From a virus: a DNA stretch of 38,842 nt. The DNA lies in the IMG/VR virus record IMGVR_UViG_3300043449_001103, positions 1 to 38,842 of that record, one strand, 5' to 3'. Of this stretch, positions 21,705 to 29,444 are shown piece after piece. Below the pieces are notes generated by a model, which saw nothing but the letters and a program-made list of their open reading frames with translations, had not been told where the DNA came from and did not search any database. The number at the start of each line of letters is the position of its first letter. Position 1 is the first letter of the stretch. The translations under genes were made by a program, and so were the position numbers.

Positions 21705-21920
21705 ATGCGTTACAGGTTCACAGGCCAATACACGCATGGCCGCACCTCTCTTTGCCTGAATGGCGTGGAGTTTGAAGGGCGCGCGCCGTCCGAGGTTCCC
21801 GCTGAGTTAGAATGGCGTTTTGCGCGCCACCCCGAATTTGAGGTGATCCACCCGCTCGACCGAGACGGTGATGGACACAAGGGCGGGTCATTGCCCCGTC
21901 GCAAGCGAAAGGCTCGCTAA
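21705..21920 (+). CDS. small virion-region protein, 71 aa
   Basis: The ATG at 21705 has GGGAG five bases upstream; an earlier ATG at 21690 overlaps the previous stop and cannot be ruled out. The product starts MRYRFTGQYTHGRTSLCLNG, with a basic end (PRRKRKAR). It resembles small head-completion genes by position; no family is recognised. Confidence 0.6.
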   Translation: MRYRFTGQYTHGRTSLCLNGVEFEGRAPSEVPAELEWRFARHPEFEVIHPLDRDGDGHKGGSLPRRKRKAR

Positions 21921-22547
21921 ATGGCCTATGTTCTTGCAGCGAAGGCTCCAACGGAAGTTGTCGAGCGCCGCTGGACCGTACCTGTCGATAGCGAGGACGC
22001 GCCTAGCAGTGCATCCCTGTCTGCCACCGGGGTTACGGTCGATAGCAATTCCTTTGAAGGCGATGAACTGGTGCTGGTCCTGTCGGGCGGCACCGCTGCC
22101 ACGACTGGCCGGATAACGGCGACAATCACGACCGAGCAGGGCCTTGTCCTTGTTGAGACGCTGCTTGTTCCTGTTGTGCTGTCTGCAGCCACTCTGGCAC
22201 CCACCGCCCGCGATGTGGTCACATTTGCCTTGAGGAAGGTTGTCGGCAACGGCGTAACCCCCACTGCGGCGGAAATGGAAGACGGGCTGGAACGCCTGAA
22301 CATGATGCTTGCGGGCTGGAGGGAGGAAGGCGCTGATATTGGCGTTACGTCTCCCCTGACGGCCAGCACGGTGCTGTATTGCCCGGATTACGCGGTGGAG
22401 GCGGTCAAGTACGGTCTCATCCAGCAGATTGCGCCCTTGTATTCCTATGAACTGGACGCGGCGGAAGTGCTGCACGCGCGCCGGGGGCTGCAACGGGTCA
22501 AGCAGAGCGCCTTGAGTGAAGACCATAGCGCGGTGGCCTATTACTGA
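21921..22547 (+). CDS. gp4-like head-tail adaptor fused to an N-terminal beta domain
   Basis: 208 residues. The first ~85 form a beta-sandwich-like fibre-tail-adaptor domain (APTEVVERRWTVPVDSEDAP; TAATTGRITATITTEQGLVL). From about residue 93 the P22 gp4 (tail accessory factor) pattern follows: TARDVVTFALRKVVGNGVTP, AEMEDGLERLNMMLAGWREE, AVEAVKYGLIQQIAPLY. gp4 plugs the portal and starts tail assembly. P22 gp4 lacks the N-terminal beta module, so this is a domain fusion. The gp10-like gene follows by TGATG overlap, as in P22 order. Confidence 0.85.
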   Translation: MAYVLAAKAPTEVVERRWTVPVDSEDAPSSASLSATGVTVDSNSFEGDELVLVLSGGTAATTGRITATITTEQGLVLVETLLVPVVLSAATLAPTARDVVTFALRKVVGNGVTPTAAEMEDGLERLNMMLAGWREEGADIGVTSPLTASTVLYCPDYAVEAVKYGLIQQIAPLYSYELDAAEVLHARRGLQRVKQSALSEDHSAVAYY

Positions 22548-23881
22548 TGCGCATCCCCTTCGGCACAAGCGCACACGTAAGGCAACGTGGCGCGCTCGCT
22601 CCCGTTCGTCTCGTGAATATGTTCGCGGAAAAGACGCAAGTGACGCAGGACGGCCTGATCCTGCAATCACGGCTTGGACTGGTCGAGGACTTCAGCGTCG
22701 GAACGGGGCCAATCCGGGCTTCCGTTGCCAAGGATGGCGTGTTCAACGGCGACCGCTTCACCGTCTCGGGCAATGAGGTTTACCGGGGTTCCAACCCGAT
22801 CGGTGACATTACCGGAACCGGGCCGGTCTATATCGCTTGTTCCGACATGGAGGTGCTGATTTGCGCCGGGGCTGATGTCTACAGCTACGATGGATCGACG
22901 CTGGAACAGGTGGTCATGCCTTATGACGAGGCGACCACGGCGGTCATTCACATTGACGGCCTGTTCATCGCTCTGAGGGCGGGGACGGGCGAATGGTTCT
23001 TCTCTGCGGTGCTGGATGGCAGGACATGGAGCGGCACCGACTTTGCGACGGCTGAGAGTGAGGCCGATCAGCTTCTTGATATTACGACCCTTGCCGGTGC
23101 GTTGATCCTGTTTGGCACCGAGACAATCGAATTCTGGTCCAAGACCGGCGACCCTGAATTGCCCTATACGCCAGTGACGCAGAGGGTGTTCAAGCAGGGC
23201 ATCAAGGCGACGGGCTGCGTGGCCTCTGAGGACAATAGCTTCTTCTGGATCGGCGCGGATAACCTGTTTTACCGGCACGATACGGTTCCGGTGGCGGTTG
23301 ATGATGACGCGCTGGTCGAGAAGGTCGCGGCCTCCGAAACCCATAGGGTTTTCAAGATCACGGACGGACGCCACAAACTGATTTGCGTTCGCCTAGACGA
23401 TTATACTCACGCCTATGACGTAACGACCGGCGCGGCTTGCGAACTGGCTACGCAGGGTAGGGCGAATTTTCGGGCCGGTCCCGACATGGGCGACGATGAA
23501 ACCGGCACTGTCTGGACCTTCAGCGGGCATCTGGACAATGGCGAGCCGCTCTCTCGCGTGTTTACCGCTGGCATGGAATTGCAGCAGGCCGCCACGCTGA
23601 ACAATCTGCGGCTGGTTTGTGAGGTGGGCACGACTGCGGATCTCGAGGGCGAGTTTGCCGATCCGCAGATCGAAATGCGGCATTCACGCGATTACGGGCG
23701 CACGTGGTCCAACTGGCTTCCGGCCTCCTTGGGCGTGCAGGGCGATTATGACTTGCGGGTGGAATGGCGGGCGCTTGGTGCGTTCCGTGACCCCGGCGTG
23801 GTGTTCCAGTTCCGCGTCACCGCTCCGGTATCGTTCCGGGTGTCGGCTGTCGCGGTGAATGAACCTTACGGGGGCCGCTGA
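22547..23881 (+). CDS. gp10-like packaged-DNA stabilisation protein
   Basis: 444 residues, close to P22 gp10 in length. It starts RIPFGTSAHVRQRGALAPVR, then VNMFAEKTQ and a propeller-like series of beta repeats: GVFNGDRFTVSGNEVYRG, HIDGLFIALRAGTGEWFFSA, LAGALILFGTETIEFWSKTG, SFFWIGADNLFYRHD. The C-terminal part is a beta domain (RHSRDYGRTWSNWLPASLG). gp10 forms the tail hub below gp4 and closes the portal. Confidence 0.9.
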   Translation: MRIPFGTSAHVRQRGALAPVRLVNMFAEKTQVTQDGLILQSRLGLVEDFSVGTGPIRASVAKDGVFNGDRFTVSGNEVYRGSNPIGDITGTGPVYIACSDMEVLICAGADVYSYDGSTLEQVVMPYDEATTAVIHIDGLFIALRAGTGEWFFSAVLDGRTWSGTDFATAESEADQLLDITTLAGALILFGTETIEFWSKTGDPELPYTPVTQRVFKQGIKATGCVASEDNSFFWIGADNLFYRHDTVPVAVDDDALVEKVAASETHRVFKITDGRHKLICVRLDDYTHAYDVTTGAACELATQGRANFRAGPDMGDDETGTVWTFSGHLDNGEPLSRVFTAGMELQQAATLNNLRLVCEVGTTADLEGEFADPQIEMRHSRDYGRTWSNWLPASLGVQGDYDLRVEWRALGAFRDPGVVFQFRVTAPVSFRVSAVAVNEPYGGR

Positions 23882-24216
23882 TGGTTAGCGAACTACAGTT
23901 ACCCCGGCTTCCGGTAGGCGGCTGGACCGACTTCCAGTTCCAGGTGTGGTGGCAGGAAGTTGTCACCCGCGTCGAGGAATCCGTTAACAGCTTGAACGTG
24001 GCGGTCGATACGTTGCTCGCGGCGGAAACGGCCATTGGCAAGCTTGAGGCCAGCAGCAGCGTTGTGGCTGCAACCTTGGGCAATGTCTCCCGCACCATGA
24101 ACGAACTGCGCGAGCAGATGATGCTGGTTGAAAGCCTGATCGGCGCTTTGCAGGCGGCACAGAAAAAGCAGGCTTTGGGCCTTGAGAACGTGGAGTTGCT
24201 GACTTGGCTACCCTGA
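23881..24216 (+). CDS. coiled-coil tail protein at the needle position
   Basis: 111 residues, ATG overlapping the gp10-like stop. After LPRLPVGGWTDFQFQVWWQE, residues 30-105 form a long helix with heptads (SVNSLNVAVDTLLAAETAIG; TMNELREQMMLVESLIGALQ). In P22 the next gene after 10 is 26, the trimeric tail needle. This protein is half that length and lacks a C-terminal knob, so it could be a short needle or a trimerising adaptor. Confidence 0.65.
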   Translation: MVSELQLPRLPVGGWTDFQFQVWWQEVVTRVEESVNSLNVAVDTLLAAETAIGKLEASSSVVAATLGNVSRTMNELREQMMLVESLIGALQAAQKKQALGLENVELLTWLP

Positions 24217-24530
24217 CCCCCATCTATGGTTCATCCGTTGTCCTCGCGGCGACGGAAACCACGATCTACACGGCAGCGGAAAACACGCTGTCGGTCCTCC
24301 TACGGCTTGCCAACACCACGGCGGCGGCAAAGACGGTGACCCTGCACGTTGTTCCCTCGGGCGGCTCTGCCTCTGACAGCAACGCGCATCTGAAGGGCTA
24401 TTCGATCCCCGCAAACGACTATCTGGACATCCAGATTGGCAACGTGGCTGCGGACGCCGTGATTAGCGGTCTGGCAAGCGCAGGAACCTCTGTCACCGCC
24501 TCGATCCTGTCCGGGGCCGAGCGCACTTGA
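24204..24530 (+). CDS. virion beta protein, 108 aa
   Basis: TTG start with GGAG eight bases upstream; the frame overlaps the previous gene by 13 bases. Beta-rich: PIYGSSVVLAATETTIYTAA, LRLANTTAAAKTVTLHVVPS, YSIPANDYLDIQIGNVAADA. Such small beta-sandwich proteins occur in phage tails of this class. Function inferred as structural only. Confidence 0.6.
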   Translation: MATLTPIYGSSVVLAATETTIYTAAENTLSVLLRLANTTAAAKTVTLHVVPSGGSASDSNAHLKGYSIPANDYLDIQIGNVAADAVISGLASAGTSVTASILSGAERT

Positions 24531-24949
24531 TTGAGCGGGTTTTTGAACCCGGCACCATTAACGACCTGATAAACGACCCGGCCATTCGCCCTACGATAGG
24601 GGGAGAGGGCGAGTTAGACGCAACCGCGCTGGTGGAAGATCGGCGCAATGTCTTCCTGTCCGCTCCCGGTGGCGGGATGGCTTTTATCTGGCGCGGCCCC
24701 GGTATTTACGAGGGCCACACGCATTTTCTCTGCCGTGGTGGTGAGGCGTTGCACCTCGCCAAATGCATGATCGGCAGGCTTTGGACGGACTTTCCCGTCC
24801 GCATGGTTTGGGGGTTGACCCCCGTTCATCTGCGCAATGCGCGCTGGTTCACCCGCAAGCTAGGCTTTCAATCGCACGGTGTCATGGAGACGCCCGAAGG
24901 CCCTTGCGAACTTTTTGTGATGGAGGGCATATGGGCCTCGGAAATCTGA
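24527..24949 (+). CDS. gp14/DUF2824-like GNAT-fold protein
   Basis: 140 residues, TTG start overlapping the previous stop as TTGA. The body reads like a GNAT acetyltransferase: GGMAFIWRGPGIYEGHTHFL, then TPVHLRNARWFTRKLGFQSH with GPCELFVMEG near the end. This matches DUF2824, the family of P22 gp14 (head assembly). The gene order (after gp10/needle, before ejection proteins) is that of P22 gene 14. Whether it is an active acetyltransferase is unknown. Confidence 0.75.
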   Translation: MIERVFEPGTINDLINDPAIRPTIGGEGELDATALVEDRRNVFLSAPGGGMAFIWRGPGIYEGHTHFLCRGGEALHLAKCMIGRLWTDFPVRMVWGLTPVHLRNARWFTRKLGFQSHGVMETPEGPCELFVMEGIWASEI

Positions 24950-25728
24950 TTGGCGGAATTATCGGCGGCAACGCGCAGAAGAAGGCGGCGGATCGGGCCG
25001 CTGAAACTGCGCTGAAAACCGCAGAGATGAACAACCAGCTTGCGCGTGAGTTCAAGGCCGAGAATGTCGGATATAACGCGCCTTATGTGAACCGGGGCAA
25101 TATCGCCGGGGCTTATCTGAACGCGCTCCTTGGCCTTCCTGGGGCAGAATACAGCACACAAGCCCCGGCACAGCCCCAACAGCAACCAGCGCCGCAGTTT
25201 AATCCATCGTTCGGGAACATGGCGGGCGGGTTCGGTGGCAATTTCTCTTGGCTGCAACAGCCTCAACAGCAGCAGCCCCAGCCCCGGCAAGAAATGGTAA
25301 CGACCCGTGTGGGGCCGATCAGGGCTAACAAGGCGTTTAATACCTACCTGAATTCGAGCGGCTATCAGTTCCGCGTCAATGAGGGCGAGAACGCGCTTAA
25401 TCAGGGTTATGCGGCTCAGGGTGCATTGCGGAGCGGCAAGGCCCAGAAGGACTTCATGCGCTTTGGGCAGGGTATCGCGTCTGATGAGTTCGGGCGGTAT
25501 ATTGGCTATCTCGGCGGGCAGCAGGCAACGGGTCTTTCCGGTGCTGGTAACATCTCAGGTGTGGGAACAACCGCGCTTAACGCCATGACGCAGAACAACA
25601 ACAGCGCATCGGACGCGCGCCAGAATGCCTCACTGATGAAGGGGCAGATCAACGCGAATAACTGGCAGGCAGGCGGTAAGCTTCTGGATAGCTTTGCGTC
25701 CTCCTTCATGGGAGGCGGTGGCTTCTGA
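24931..25728 (+). CDS. putative DNA ejection protein (gp7-like position)
   Basis: 265 residues from the ATG at 24931 (GGAGG just upstream). The N-terminus is a Gly-rich hydrophobic motif (MGLGNLIGGIIGGNAQKKAA) typical of injected virion proteins, followed by Gln/Pro-rich spacers and a C-terminal SFASSFMGGGGF. Middle: GYQFRVNEGENALNQGYAAQ and RSGKAQKDFMRFGQGI. This pattern is known for small ejectosome proteins that build the trans-envelope channel. The call rests on composition and order. Confidence 0.75.
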   Translation: MGLGNLIGGIIGGNAQKKAADRAAETALKTAEMNNQLAREFKAENVGYNAPYVNRGNIAGAYLNALLGLPGAEYSTQAPAQPQQQPAPQFNPSFGNMAGGFGGNFSWLQQPQQQQPQPRQEMVTTRVGPIRANKAFNTYLNSSGYQFRVNEGENALNQGYAAQGALRSGKAQKDFMRFGQGIASDEFGRYIGYLGGQQATGLSGAGNISGVGTTALNAMTQNNNSASDARQNASLMKGQINANNWQAGGKLLDSFASSFMGGGGF

Positions 25729-25865
25729 TGGCCTTGCGCGATGAAATAAGGGCCTTGGAGGCCAAATTGGTCGCACGGCAAGGAAAGCCCGGCTGGGCTG
25801 ACAGCGTGGCGGTAATCCAGCGCCTTATTGACGAGAAGAAAGCGGAGTTGCGCAATGGCGGCTAA
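25728..25865 (+). CDS. hypothetical protein, 45 aa
   Basis: The ATG shares a base with the previous stop and the frame ends 11 bases into the next gene. A helical, charged peptide (ALRDEIRALEAKLVARQGKP, then SVAVIQRLIDEKKAELRNGG). The tight fit supports a real gene; function unknown. Confidence 0.5.
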   Translation: MALRDEIRALEAKLVARQGKPGWADSVAVIQRLIDEKKAELRNGG

Positions 25866-27405
25866 TTGGAACATCATGCAGCCGGTCGATACGGTTGGCG
25901 CGGTTGAACAGGGCTTTAAGCAATATCAGCAGGGGCGCGCACAAAACGCGATGGCCGCTTATGCGCAGAACCCGAACGACCAGACGCTGAACTCCCTTGC
26001 CAAGTTTGCGCCTGAATACGTGGTGCAGCAGAAGCAAAAGCAGGTCACCGACCAACAGGCCAAGATTGGCGAGCGCGTCAAGCTGATCGGGCAGGCTGCG
26101 CAATGGGCCGATACCCCTGAAAAGTGGGATGTTGCCATCGATCACCTTGTGGGCATGGGTTATTCCGACCTCGCTCAATACAAGGGGCGGTTCAGCGAAA
26201 ACGAGCGCATGGCCGCCATTACCGCTGCGGGCGAATATGAGAACTACGCCAAGCAGAACGAGCAATACACGCTCGCCCCCGGCTCGATCCGCTTTGACGC
26301 CAAGGGCAATCAGATTGCAGCAGCGCCATTCTCGCCGCACTACGCCACGGTAAAGCCGGGTGAGACGGTGGTTGCAGATCAGCCGGGGCAGGGCATTGAC
26401 ACGAAAAGCCTGTTCCCCCGCATGATTGGCGTGGAAAGCAATGGGCAGCAATTTGCCGCCGATGGCAAGCCGTTGACCTCTGGTGCGGGCGCAATCGGTA
26501 TCGCCCAAGTTATGCCGGGTACGGCACCGGAGGCCGCTCAACTGGCAGGCGTGGCGTTTGATGAAAACCGCTACCGTAACGACCCTGAATATAATCGCGC
26601 GTTGGGCGAAGCATATTTCAACAAGCAACTGTCTGATTTCGGAGATCCCGCGCAAGCTGTTGCAGCCTACAATGCAGGACCAGGCAGGGTGCGTGATGCC
26701 ATCGCCAAGGGTGGTGCTGATTGGCTATCCTATCTACCCGCCGAGACGAAGGCATATGTCGCCAAGGTCATGGGCAACAATGCACCTCGCGTGGTCGCAA
26801 GGGGTGGTGATGCACCTCCCAAGCCCAAATGGCGCACCCTGACGCCTCAAGAGGCAACACAGCGCGGCCTTCCCGCAGGAACGTGGCAGGAAAGCCCTGA
26901 TGGCGAGATCAAGCCTGTTTCTGGCACAACTGGGAATAATGCTCCAGCACCGGGAACCCCAGCCTATTCGCAAAGTGCAATGGACGCCTTTGACCGCGCC
27001 ATTGCCAGCGCAAGCAGGCTCTTGTCGCATGGCGGATTGAATGCCGCAGTAGGTGTCCCCTCGATCAACCCGCTTGACGGGAACCTTGCAGGCTACATCG
27101 TCCCCGGCTCGCGCGCTGCTGACTTCCGCGCAGAACTAGAAGCCATGAAAGCGCAAATCTTCCTCCCGATGGTCCAGAGCATGAAGGGTATGGGCGCGCT
27201 GTCAAACGCTGAAGGCGATAAACTGGCGGCCTCCATTGGCGCACTTGATCCCAAGATGAGCGAGGGGGCGTTTAAGGCGTCTCTTAAGCGCATCATTGGC
27301 GACCTGAACACCTACAAGGCACGTGCGACCAATGGCGCTCCAAGGGCTGCTGCGCCTGCACGCGGCCAAGCGCCTGCCCGCAAGCCTTCCGTCTCCAACT
27401 GGTAA
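25855..27405 (+). CDS. ejection protein with lytic transglycosylase domain
   Basis: 516 residues from the ATG at 25855. Residues about 185-315 form an SLT-type lytic transglycosylase: the catalytic Glu in RMIGVESNGQ (E194), GAIGIAQVMPGTAPEAAQLA, and AVAAYNAGPGRV. The first 130 residues are helical (QVTDQQAKIGERVKLIGQAA) and the C-terminus is a helical rod with Pro/Ala linkers. Virion-borne enzymes of this kind cut peptidoglycan locally during DNA entry. Placed between the ejection proteins, it fits the gp20/gp16 group of P22-like phages. Confidence 0.88.
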   Translation: MAANWNIMQPVDTVGAVEQGFKQYQQGRAQNAMAAYAQNPNDQTLNSLAKFAPEYVVQQKQKQVTDQQAKIGERVKLIGQAAQWADTPEKWDVAIDHLVGMGYSDLAQYKGRFSENERMAAITAAGEYENYAKQNEQYTLAPGSIRFDAKGNQIAAAPFSPHYATVKPGETVVADQPGQGIDTKSLFPRMIGVESNGQQFAADGKPLTSGAGAIGIAQVMPGTAPEAAQLAGVAFDENRYRNDPEYNRALGEAYFNKQLSDFGDPAQAVAAYNAGPGRVRDAIAKGGADWLSYLPAETKAYVAKVMGNNAPRVVARGGDAPPKPKWRTLTPQEATQRGLPAGTWQESPDGEIKPVSGTTGNNAPAPGTPAYSQSAMDAFDRAIASASRLLSHGGLNAAVGVPSINPLDGNLAGYIVPGSRAADFRAELEAMKAQIFLPMVQSMKGMGALSNAEGDKLAASIGALDPKMSEGAFKASLKRIIGDLNTYKARATNGAPRAAAPARGQAPARKPSVSNW

Positions 27406-27414
27406 GGGGCAACC

Positions 27415-29316
27415 ATGCCGCGCAATATCACCGTTACCTTTGAGGATGGCTCCACGCACGTTTACCGCAACGCGCCGGATAATGTCTCGCCTGCCCAAGT
27501 CTCACAGCGAGCGCAGCAGGAGTTCGGCAAGTCCGTTAAGGCGCTGGATGGTGGCCGCAAGCCACAACAGGCCACTACGGAACCGTCCATTGGTGACCGG
27601 CTGCTTACCTCTGCAAAGGGTGTGACTGGCAGCATTCTGGAGGGCGTTGGAAGCGTTCTTGATATTCCCGCTTCTGCCGGGAACCTTGTTAGCCGTGGCG
27701 TCACTATGGGCCTTGCCACGGTGGGCGAGCCGGTCTTGCGCGGCGTTGGGGCAACAGGCGCGGCAAATGCGCTTATGCGGGCCGGACAGGACGCAGAACG
27801 CGGCACGGGCGCTTACCGCAATTATTCCATGGCGGAACAGGCGGTGAAGGCCCTGCCAGAGACGGCGACCAGTTCCTCCCGGCTTGCTGGCAATATCCTT
27901 GGGGGCATGGCTGTCCCCATCGGCCCGAAGGCAAAGGCACCCCTACCCAAAGCACCTACAGCCATCGCCAAAGCAGCCCCGACTGCTGCCGGTGCAGTTG
28001 TGGAGGCTGGCAAACGCGCGGGCGTTCGGGTGCTTACCAGCGATGTAAAGCCGCCTAAAACCGCTATCGGGCGCTCCGCACAGAAGCTTGGAGAGATGAT
28101 CCCTATCGCCGGAACGGGTGGGGTTCGTGCGGCACAGCAAGGTGAGCGGCAGGCTGCAGTAGAAGCTTTTGCCAAGGAATTTGGCGCGGCTGATGGCGTG
28201 ATTGACGATGTGACCAAGAGCCTTGTCGCAAAGCGCGGCGCAGAACTTACCAAACTGACAGGCGCTAAGACGCGAGTGATTAACGCGCTCGACGGGCAAG
28301 AAGTGCCGATGGTCAACACCATAACTGCACTTGACAAGAAGATTGCTGAACTATCCGCCCGCAAGACTGACCTAAGCGCGGCGGTTGTAGGTGAGTTGGA
28401 ACGAATCAAAGCGCAGATCGGCGGCAAGACGCTCCCCCAGGTTGAGGCTCTGCGCGCTGATGAACTGTCTGGCATCTTTAAACGCAATGACCTTGGGCAT
28501 ATCCGCGACCTTGGCGAGAAGGCGCTTCGCCCGATCTACACCGCTTTGAATGACGATATGGGCGCATTCATCAAGCAGGCTGGCGGCAAGGATGCGTTTA
28601 TCAAGTGGAAGGGGGCTAATACCCGCCTTTCCATGATGGCAGGCGAGTTGAAGGGCAACCAGCTTGCTGGCGTACTCAAGACTGCCGATGCGACCCCGGA
28701 AAACGTCTCCCGCTTGCTATTCAGCACAAAGCCAAGCGATATTCGCCGCCTCTATAACGGCCTTGACGGCAAGGGCAGGGCGAAGGCCCAAGCGGCGCTT
28801 GTCTTTCGCGCCTTGGAGAAATCATCCGATGACGCCAGCAAGCAAATCAGCCCTGATAAGTTCCTGAACGCCATAAATGACCTATCCAAGTCAACCGGGG
28901 TCTTTTTCCAGCAAGGCGACAAGGTGCGCATTGAGGGGTTAAAGCGCGTTCTCGATGCTACCCGTAGGGCGGGGCAGGCCGGTGTGGTGCCTAATAACGG
29001 CTCGCAGGTGGTTCCCTATGCAATCCCCGCCGTCCTGACGCAGATTTTCGGCTTACAGGGTGGCATAGCTGTTGCTGGCGCTGCGGGTGGGGCCGCTCGG
29101 GCTTATGAGTCCGCAGCGGTTCGTGATGCACTTCTAAAGCTTGGCCGGACAAAGGCTGGAAGCCCGCAAGAGGCTATTCAGTTGAACCGCGTGGCATCTG
29201 CGCTTTCGGCGGCGCTTGAGGGCAGGATAGGGAACGCCCTCAACGATAACACGCGCGCAAACCTAGTAGCTGCCCAGCCCCCACAGGAACAGGAACAGCA
29301 GACACCGCTGCAATAA
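27415..29316 (+). CDS. large internal virion/ejection protein, 633 aa
   Basis: AAGGGG precedes the ATG. The N-terminus holds a small beta domain (ITVTFEDGSTHVYRNAPDNV, then SPAQVSQRAQQEFGK), followed by long Ala-rich amphipathic stretches (GVTGSILEGVGSVLDIPASA; AIAKAAPTAAGAVVEAGKRA), a helical core and a Gln/Pro tail. Size and order correspond to the gp16/gp20 ejection proteins of P22-like phages, which enter the cell with DNA. No enzymatic motif is seen. Confidence 0.75.
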   Translation: MPRNITVTFEDGSTHVYRNAPDNVSPAQVSQRAQQEFGKSVKALDGGRKPQQATTEPSIGDRLLTSAKGVTGSILEGVGSVLDIPASAGNLVSRGVTMGLATVGEPVLRGVGATGAANALMRAGQDAERGTGAYRNYSMAEQAVKALPETATSSSRLAGNILGGMAVPIGPKAKAPLPKAPTAIAKAAPTAAGAVVEAGKRAGVRVLTSDVKPPKTAIGRSAQKLGEMIPIAGTGGVRAAQQGERQAAVEAFAKEFGAADGVIDDVTKSLVAKRGAELTKLTGAKTRVINALDGQEVPMVNTITALDKKIAELSARKTDLSAAVVGELERIKAQIGGKTLPQVEALRADELSGIFKRNDLGHIRDLGEKALRPIYTALNDDMGAFIKQAGGKDAFIKWKGANTRLSMMAGELKGNQLAGVLKTADATPENVSRLLFSTKPSDIRRLYNGLDGKGRAKAQAALVFRALEKSSDDASKQISPDKFLNAINDLSKSTGVFFQQGDKVRIEGLKRVLDATRRAGQAGVVPNNGSQVVPYAIPAVLTQIFGLQGGIAVAGAAGGAARAYESAAVRDALLKLGRTKAGSPQEAIQLNRVASALSAALEGRIGNALNDNTRANLVAAQPPQEQEQQTPLQ

Positions 29317-29395
29317 CGGCGGCTCCACATAGCGCCAGATCAGGCCCGTAATAACGAGCGCCTGCCAAACAAGCATTCCATCAACCTACCACACC

Positions 29396-29420
29396 GGGGG
29401 CCATTGCGCCCCCTTTTTTT
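29396..29420 (+). terminator. rho-independent terminator before the tailspike gene
   Basis: GGGGGC (29396-29401) pairs with GCCCCC (29408-29413), loop CATTGC, followed by seven T. It lies in a 128-base gap between the ejection-protein and tailspike genes and should end the ejection-gene transcript. No clear promoter is seen between it and the ATG at 29445. Confidence 0.85.
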
Positions 29421-29444
29421 ATTGCTCTCGTTGGGAAACGATAC

